A stretch of 64,000 nucleotides of DNA from Heterobasidion occidentale (lineage: Eukaryota > Basidiomycota > Agaricomycetes > Russulales > Bondarzewiaceae), in NCBI GenBank assembly GCA_039111635.1, contig JBCAQO010000003.1, positions 2,852,001 to 2,916,000 of the forward strand, in the 5' to 3' direction. This document shows, piece by piece, positions 57,346 to 64,000 of the stretch (within the stretch, counting starts at the first letter, position 1; each line of letters starts with the position of its first letter). A program made the position numbers and the translations under genes. Under the pieces are notes generated by a model. That model was not told the origin of the DNA. It searched no databases and saw nothing but the letters and a program-made list of their open reading frames with translations.

Positions 57346-58735
57346 ATCGGAAATGCAAGAGGAATATCGAGGGAAGGTTGTATTGTCAAGTGGGGCATTC
57401 GTACCCAGAGAAATCACGGGTGGTAACCTGAAGGACCGAGTTGATGAGTGGCATCGCAGGAATCCAGGCCAGTTGGCGACCGGACAGATGATGTTTACGG
57501 TAAACGCGGCGCCGACTCACCCGATGACGATAGCCTCCCGTCACGATTCACCCTCATTACTGGACGTCACCCCGACTTACCAACTCACCGATGTCCAGCG
57601 AATCGCGAGCCTCGAACGCGAACTATTCGCGCTCCGAACGCGGGGCGCAAGGGCACGCGAAATAGCGCAGACAGGACGTTCGGCACCTACCCCTTCACCG
57701 GTCGCCGAACGACGAGCGATGACTGAAACTCCCGAACCCGAACCCCGACCGACCACCCCACTCAGCGACCGCCCCCGGTACCAGCCAAGGACGATGCTCC
57801 GATCCACCCATATGCCAAAGCCCAAGACGCCACCTATGCACCGCCACGAACGCAACATGGGAGCCCCGGCAAGATACCCTCGGCAAAGAAGGACGCTCCG
57901 GCCTACAAAACCGGCGCCGATCTACGACGAGAAGGTAGCAGCCGAGGTCTACAACAGGGCGATGGCCACTCAGGTGACGCTTACCCAGCGCGAACTACTC
58001 TCCCTCTCCGCCGAAGTCCGTTCGCAGGTCAGGGAAGCCACGTCGGCACGCCGATCGCCTGCCAAAGACGCCAGCAATGTTCGGACCTTCTACCAAGATG
58101 CCGATCTACCCTATGCCATCGACGACCTTGAACCACCGACTCGACCGACCGTCTCCTCATTCGTCAACGTCCTGCACCAACCGGAAACACCTCCGCCTGG
58201 CGCAATCATCATCCCCGACATGTACGAAACGTATCTGAAGAATCTACAGCCCGGTCAGGTTCCTCAGCCGTTGATAGTTGCTAAAGAATCGTCTGCCCTA
58301 AGGTCTATTGTTCCCCTCGTCGATCATCAGCAGGAAGTCGAATGCGTCATCGATCCGGGTTCACAAGTCATCGCCATGTCGGAAGGCATTTGCAACGAAC
58401 TGGCGCTCATCTACAACCCCGAAATTGTCCTCAATATGCAGTCGGCGAATGGCGAAATCGACCGATCCTTGGGCTTGGCACGCAACGTTCCGTTCCTCAT
58501 CGGCGACATCACCCTGTACCTCCAAGTCCACATCATTCGGAACCCCGCCTACGACGTTCTCCTCGGTCGGCCCTTCGACATCCTCACCGAAAGTATCGTC
58601 AAAAATTATTCAAACGAAGACCAGACGATCACCATCAGCGACCCGAACACGGGACGACGAGCCACCATTCCGACGATCAGACGAGGACCCCCTCGAGTCT
58701 TCACCGAAGACAAGCGGGTTTTCGCGACTCGATGA
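57341..58735 (+). CDS. Gag C-terminus and aspartic protease of family 3
   Basis: A long frame from the gag end (GKVVLSSGAFVPREI) runs through a proline/arginine-rich linker to the retropepsin. The active site reads VIDPGSQVIAMS near 58350-58385 (DPGS in place of DSG or DTG), and DVLLGRPFDIL near 58550-58585 is the conserved second half. It would process Gag and Pol. Confidence 0.8.
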   Translation, partial: FGSEMQEEYRGKVVLSSGAFVPREITGGNLKDRVDEWHRRNPGQLATGQMMFTVNAAPTHPMTIASRHDSPSLLDVTPTYQLTDVQRIASLERELFALRTRGARAREIAQTGRSAPTPSPVAERRAMTETPEPEPRPTTPLSDRPRYQPRTMLRSTHMPKPKTPPMHRHERNMGAPARYPRQRRTLRPTKPAPIYDEKVAAEVYNRAMATQVTLTQRELLSLSAEVRSQVREATSARRSPAKDASNVRTFYQDADLPYAIDDLEPPTRPTVSSFVNVLHQPETPPPGAIIIPDMYETYLKNLQPGQVPQPLIVAKESSALRSIVPLVDHQQEVECVIDPGSQVIAMSEGICNELALIYNPEIVLNMQSANGEIDRSLGLARNVPFLIGDITLYLQVHIIRNPAYDVLLGRPFDILTESIVKNYSNEDQTITISDPNTGRRATIPTIRRGPPRVFTEDKRVFATR

Positions 58736-58940
58736 ATTGATCCGAGATCAAGGAGAAGTTGCACTGATCATTTCCACCATCATGATACCCCCAATTTCCC
58801 ACTTATTGAAGCGTCCTCAGATTTTAATTCTCCATTTCCCTCTCGTCGCGACCTGTCTCAAGTACATTATGGCCTCCGATTTGGGGCCCGAAAATCATCT
58901 CAAAAACAATCTCGATGCCGATATGTCGTCCTTATTTTCC

Positions 58941-61900
58941 TCAGTTCCCCGGTTCTTTCCATTCCACTAATATCGCCGACCCGGTCGCCATCTTCACCGC
59001 CAAGCGCAAGTACAAACCAGTTGCACAGAAAACACGACCAGTCTTGGCCGACCTCCCCGAAAAGTTCCGAATCGTTCGGAACATCCTCGGTGACCCTCTC
59101 GCTACCCTTCCGACGCTGACGCCGAAACCCCCACCATTCACACCGACCGTAGATATACAGCCGAACGACGCGACCTCATCGACAAAGTCCACTCGGACGA
59201 CTTCCTTTGGCCGGCCGAACGACAGCTCATGCACCATTTCATGTGTCTACAAGAGATGGGATTTGCTTGGGATGATTCGGAACGCGGACGTTTCCGCGAG
59301 GACTTCTTCCCACCAGTCAATATGCCAGTAGTCGAACACAAGCCCTGGGTTCAGCGCAACATCCCGATTCCACCAGGCATCTACGACGAAGTGTGCCGAC
59401 TTATCAAAACCAAGATCGCCGCTGGAGTCTATGAGCCGTCAAATTCTTCCTACCGATCGCGCTGGTTTACGGTCGTCAAGAAGACAAATAGCACCTCCAC
59501 TGGCACTAAACTCCGAATCGTTCACAGCCTCGAACCCCTGAACGCAGTCACCATCCAGCATTCAGGTGTGCCCCCATATACCGATCAGATCGCTGAACAG
59601 TTTGCAGCTCGTGCTTGCGGCGGCATTCTGGATCTCTATGTCGGATACGACGAACGAGGGCTCGCCGAATCATCTCGCGACTTCACCACATTCCAGACCC
59701 CATTCGGTGCCCACCGACTCGTCACCCTACCCATGGGATGGACGAATTCGGTCCCGATCTTCCACGACGACGTCACCCACATCCTCCAGCCAGAGATCCC
59801 AGACACCACCATTCCTTTCATCGACGATGTCCCGATTCGGGGCCCACCGACCCGATACGAACTTCCGAACGGCGGCTTCGAGACGCACCCCGACAACTCC
59901 GGCATACGACGGTTTGTGTGGGAGCACTTCAAGGCCTCAATCGGGTGGTTCAGCGGATGAAGTACAGCGGAGGGACATTTTCGGGACACAAGGCGACACT
60001 CTGCGCGACCGAAATCACGGTGGTCGGCCATCGCTGCACGTACGAAGGAAGATTGCCTGACGAGTCTAGGGTAGAGTCAATTATGAAGTGGGGACCTTGC
60101 CGGGATCTCTCAGATGTTCGGGCATTTTTAGGGACGATCGGTGTCGTTCGGATCTTCATTCGGAATTTTGCACACAGAGCGCACGCACTGACAATGTTAA
60201 CGCGCAAAGATTTCCCGTTTGTGTTCGGCCCAGACCAGATAGCGGCCCAGGACGACCTCCGGTCGGCGCTTCTCGAATCGCCAGCCCTTCGGCCGATCGA
60301 CTATAGTTCGGCGGCCAACGTCATCCTTGCCGTCGATACCTCACAAATCGCGGTCGGCTTCCACCTCTGTCAATGCGCACTCGACAATCCGCGGGTTCGG
60401 TACTATGCCCGATTCGGCTCCATCACCCTTAACGACCGCGAATCGCGATTCTCCCAACCCAAGCTCGAACTCTACGGACTCTTCCGCGCCCTCCGATCGC
60501 TCAAAATGTACCTCATCGGCGTTCGGAACCTGATAGTCGAAGTAGACGCACGCTACATCAAGGGCATGCTCACTAACCCGGATCTCGAACCCAGCGCTAG
60601 CATCAATCGGTGGATCGTCTCCATCCTCACCTTCCATTTCACACTTGTCCACGTCCCCGGCACCTCCCACGGCCCCGATGGTCTCTCTCGACGACCACCT
60701 CAACCCTCCGATCGACCCGCACCCGAAGACGACTTTGACGACTGGATCGACAATCTCTACGGCTTCCTCCATCAGATCAACAACACGTTCCCCACCTCCA
60801 TCTCAACCTCGACAACCGCCATCTTCACCTCCTCACTCATAGGCGACCTCCCGACCGATACCGAGTCCGACGACGAAGGCCCGACCATCGACTATTCAGA
60901 TATCCCAAGATCGCAAAAAGCTTTGGAAGCCGAAGAACGCCTTTGGTTGGTCCGCGACTGGCACCGAACATTGGTTCGGCCCCCTTCTCTCTCCGACTCC
61001 GAATATGCGACTTTTCTGCGATATTGCACTGAGTTCTTCATCACAGCCGACAAGCTATGGAGAAAAGACTCGCACGGTCGACACAAGATCGTTGCAGCCC
61101 CCTCTAGTCGGATCACAATTCTCACTGCCACCCACGATGACGTTGCTCACAAGGGATTCTACGCCACGACCGCCTTGGTCGCCGAACGCTTCTGGTGGCC
61201 GCACATGAGGCAAGATATTTCCTGGTTTGTTCGGACATGTCACCTTTGCCAGATTCGCCAGACTCGCAACGTCCTCATTCCCCCGACCGTCGCTACGCCT
61301 GCACCACTCTTCGCGAAGATGTATATGGACACCATGCACATGCCGACCGCCGGCGGCTTCAAGTACCTCGTTCAAGGTCGCTGTTCGGTATCACACTACC
61401 CCGAATTCCGCATGCTGCGACGCGAAACAAGCTCAGCTCTTGCCGACTGGATATTCGAGGATATCCTGTGCCGGTGGGGAACACTGGTAGAGATCGTCTC
61501 CGACAATGGACCAGCATTCGTCAAGGCGCTCGACCAGCTAGCAAAGAAGTACCACGTTCGGCACATCCGCATTTCGGGCTACAATTCCCGCGCCAACGGC
61601 ATCGCCGAACGACCTCACTTCGATGTTCGGCAGGCTCTGTTCAAGGCCGTGGATGGAGACCAGGCCAAGTGGAATCGTGCAGCTCATTTCGTATTCTGGG
61701 CTGATCGCATTACTGTTCGGCGTCGAATGGGCTGTTCCCCATATTTCGCAGCTACCGGCACCCATCCCCTCCTGCCACTCGACATTGCCGAAGCCACCTA
61801 TCTTCTACCACCACCGACCACAACCCTCAGCACCACCGACCTCATTGCTCGACGTGCCATCGCTTTGCAGAAACGCCGATCGGACCTCGCCCACCTTCGC

Positions 61901-62362
61901 AGCTCGGTAGTCGGCGCCCGTGTCCAGGCCGCCATCCGATTCGAACAACAGCATTCGGCCACCCTTCGCGACTTCAATTTCCACCGAGGCTCACTCGTCC
62001 TGATGCGCAACACAGCCATAGAAAAAGCGCTCAATAGGAAGATGCGACCACGGTACTTGGGACCATTGCTGGTGATTTCTAGGAACCAAGGGGGAGCGTA
62101 TATTTTGGCCGAACTTGACGGATCGGTCTTTGATCGGCCGGTGGCAGCATTCCGCATTATTCCTTACTTTGCTCGCAGATCGCTGAAGCTCGCCGACCTT
62201 GAAGCCCTCCTCGACATCTCACAAGCACGCCTTCGGGCCATGGAAGAATCCCGATCGAGCGACAACGACGCTGAAGACGACAATGCCGACGAGGAGGATA
62301 CCGACACCAGCTCCATCCGATCATCAGAAGACGACGATGTGGCTTCGGCGACTTCCGACTAG
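58941..62362 (+). pseudogene. RT, RNase H and integrase of family 3
   Basis: A leader frame from 58941 (KYKPVAQKTRPVLADLP) shifts near 59130 and 59945, each explained by one missing C. RT shows LRIVHSLEPLN, FQTPFGAHRLVTLPMGWTNS and the catalytic FIDDVPIRGP near 59815-59845. RNase H is near 60300-60640 (VDTSQIAVGFHLCQ). Integrase has HHCC (CHLCQIRQ near 61240), the core VSDNGPAFVKAL and the E in GIAERPHFDVRQAL. The C-terminus, with HRGSLVLMRNTAIEKALN and an acidic tail, ends at 62362 without a chromodomain. From 59945 on the frame is intact for over 800 codons. Confidence 0.87.
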
Positions 62363-62395
62363 ACCCACCCACCCACCCTTCGCTCTCTTCGGTCG

Positions 62396-62433
62396 GTGAC
62401 TGAGGACAGTCACGATTTCAGTAGGGAGGAGGA
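62396..62433 (+). other. Hairpin and polypurine tract after pol
   Basis: GTGACTGAGGACAGTCAC is a 7-bp-stem hairpin with an AGGA loop, followed by GTAGGGAGGAGGA. The same pair (GACTGAGGATAGTC, then AAGGAGGAAA) directly precedes the LTR at 20458 on the minus strand. Here the LTR does not follow, so either a second tract lies beyond the window or this is an internal one. Confidence 0.55.
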
Positions 62434-62845
62434 TGCACAGATATACCCATTCCTTACTCCAATTCATTCGTCACAGACAAGGACTGACGCCCGATTATTT
62501 CCGCATCTCTTAGTACTTTTGCCGCCGACCGACCGCCGACCGAATAGTCGGCACTCATTTTCCCCATCACTCCTTCAACTACCAAGTCGCATTGAAGACT
62601 TCTTCCGATTTTGCGCAAAACCATAGGGTTTTATGCCTGTGATGATCTACTGAGGCTTCCCCTAAATATCCCAATTTATTTTCTTCATTTCTACCAAACA
62701 CTTCACTTACAAATATATCTTCACACAGTCATTTCGCCAACCAACCGCCCGAACAGCGCTTCATATCTTCGCATGGTCGTTACTGTAGACTCTGGACAAG
62801 TTCTATTTTACATTTTACATTCTTCTACATTAAAAGTTCTAAAAA

Positions 62846-64000
62846 TCAGTCATCGGGCACGAAGTCACCCGACACCGACATTTCAGAATCATCGGCCTCC
62901 GACGAATCCTCGACCAGGACAACGTCCGAAGGCGCGGAAGGACCCGACCGAGCCTCAAGGGCCTCCAACTCGACCCTCCACATTGTAATCGACCGGGCCA
63001 AGAAGGCGCGCGATCCCTCAGCCACAGCAATCCGATATCTGATCTCAGACGCGACACCACGGGCAACGGACGGCGATAGGCGAGAAAGCTCGGGGGAAGG
63101 GGCGGCGGTAGCGGTCGGGCGAGTAGAGCGACTGGAGCGAGAGGGGACAGGAAGGTGCTGGGTGATAGTCGGAAGGCGCTTGACCGGCTTCCTGCTCCGA
63201 ACGGCTGCACAATGATGAGCTCAACTATCAGGATCTCCCGACGACCACTCACCTTTTGACTGGGCGATACTCTCGCCAGCCGACCGCTCAGGGACCAGTA
63301 CCTCCACCTTGCGCTTCTTCGTCGGCCGCTCATTCTCCACCGACTTCTCCCCCGACTTCGCCTTCGCCTTCGCTTTCCCCTTCTCCTTCGGCGTCCACCC
63401 AGGCTGGAAGCTACACCCCTTGCGCTCTTCGGCGCACTTAAGGCATGAGACCTGGCCCGGTCGGGTGTAGCACCGAGGGGCAACCGTGGCGAACTCGGTC
63501 GCGCACCGATGGCAAGCGTACTCGGCCTGGAAGAGGAAGTGTCAGCAAGCAACAGAGGCGGCAAAGGGAGGGGACTTACAAGAACGTCACCAGGCAACAG
63601 GCCCGGAGGATCCTGCAGCAGCTTCCCGGCTCCGTTCCGCTCTACAGGGGACCGAACGGTCGACATTCGGCCCGTTCCAGGACCGAGCGGGAGGACCACC
63701 CGACCTTCGGTCGGTGTTCGCTGCCGAGCGAACTCAACGATGACGGCGCCGGCGCGCTGCTTCCCTTCAAATCAGCCGAAGGAGTAGGGAGGGTCGGGTC
63801 CACGCTCATGCGATCCATGGCCTCAGTCGTGGAAGCGAGGTCGGCGTCGGCAGGAAGAGGATCGAGAAGGGAAGAAGAAGCGGAGGGAGGGGGAGCGGGA
63901 GAGGGAGGAAGGAAGAGAGGGAGAAGGCCAGCGGACTCTGCCTCCAGCACGGCCAATTGTCGGTTCCCCTCGTCCGGATCAACTGACCCACTAAACATAG
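62846..64000 (-). CDS. Antisense accessory gene: six-cysteine zinc-cluster-like protein
   Basis: The gene runs in from the window end. Exons are 64000-63580 (with an apparent one-A loss near 63773), 63526-63253 and 63204-62846, joined by introns with GTAAGT and GTGAGT donors. After an alanine- and proline-rich stretch, exon 63526-63253 encodes Cys-X2-Cys-X10-Cys-X8-Cys-X2-Cys-X6-Cys (CHRC ... CLKCAEERKGC), a lysine-rich stretch and PTKKRKVEV, which is like a classical nuclear signal. The last exon has a helical segment (FLARSITMWRVELEAL) and an acidic tail. The spacing resembles fungal Zn2Cys6 clusters with a longer first loop. Its 5' half matches the broken gene at 20994-21802, also antisense beside a family 3 LTR. 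A nuclear DNA-binding role is inferred. Confidence 0.72.

Larger units (their letters stand above)
54938..64000 (+). mobile_element. Ty3/gypsy element, family 3, with antisense accessory gene
   Basis: The plus strand reads LTR, tRNA-type primer site, gag with CCHC knuckle, DPGS-type aspartic protease, RT, RNase H and integrase. Downstream of the pol stop a hairpin and purine tract are followed by a spliced gene on the opposite strand that runs past the window end. The 3' LTR is not in the window. Its pol is distinct from families 1 and 2: it has no chromodomain and an FIDD instead of YMDD motif. The codons are GC-rich. Confidence 0.88.

Overview
The window is fungal nuclear DNA, most probably from an agaricomycete basidiomycete. 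The evidence is short (about 45-60 nt) introns in compact GC-rich genes, close convergent and divergent gene pairs, dense Ty3/gypsy and Ty1/copia retroelements of basidiomycete type, and a DUF6589-type protein that I associate with mushroom-forming fungi. I cannot assign a species. Two gene islands sit in retroelement-rich DNA.

Layout. 1-5552: the 5' half of a minus-strand Ty3/gypsy element (family 1) with its 5' LTR. 5553-6585: a 0.7-kb terminal-inverted-repeat element beside a truncated inverted copy, giving a 355-bp foldback. 6590-8759: decayed or unrecognised minus-strand coding DNA and a tRNA-derived SINE-like segment. 9531-13410: gene island 1, with a Sec14-like lipid-transfer gene, proteasome subunit RPN10 and a conserved hypothetical gene. 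14845-20458: a solo LTR of family 1, LTR pieces of family 3, a 2.1-kb insert with minisatellites, and a family 3 LTR. 20994-21802: a broken accessory gene of family 3, cut by the family 2 insertion. 21803-32113: a family 2 gypsy element with both LTRs, chromodomain integrase and two extra ORFs between pol and the 3' LTR. 32777-38591: a Ty1/copia element with a perfect 5-bp target duplication and a family 1 solo LTR nested inside it. 38833-48754: gene island 2, with URB1, ADE2 and RSA3. 49164-51250: a short coding fragment, a CAATTG-rich tract and a copia gag relic. 51649-54856: a DUF6589-family gene. 54938 to the end: a family 3 gypsy element (LTR, gag, protease, pol) with an antisense spliced gene downstream of pol that runs off the window.

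How it fits together. The host genes are housekeeping: lipid transfer, proteasome, purine synthesis, and two 60S ribosome assembly factors (URB1, RSA3) separated only by ADE2. The mobile part is the novel-looking part. Families 1 and 2 appear to self-prime reverse transcription: ten bases at the predicted RNA 5' end are complementary to ten bases two nucleotides inside the LTR, and in family 1 the pair appears to have co-varied. Family 3 carries an antisense gene for a six-cysteine, zinc-cluster-like protein with a basic nuclear-localisation-like stretch; a second copy has the same antisense position beside its LTR.

Caution. Many reading frames, including that of URB1, which is normally essential, are broken by single-base losses in short homopolymers. 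Base-calling error is therefore a live alternative to gene decay throughout. All families were recognised by eye; no database search was run.
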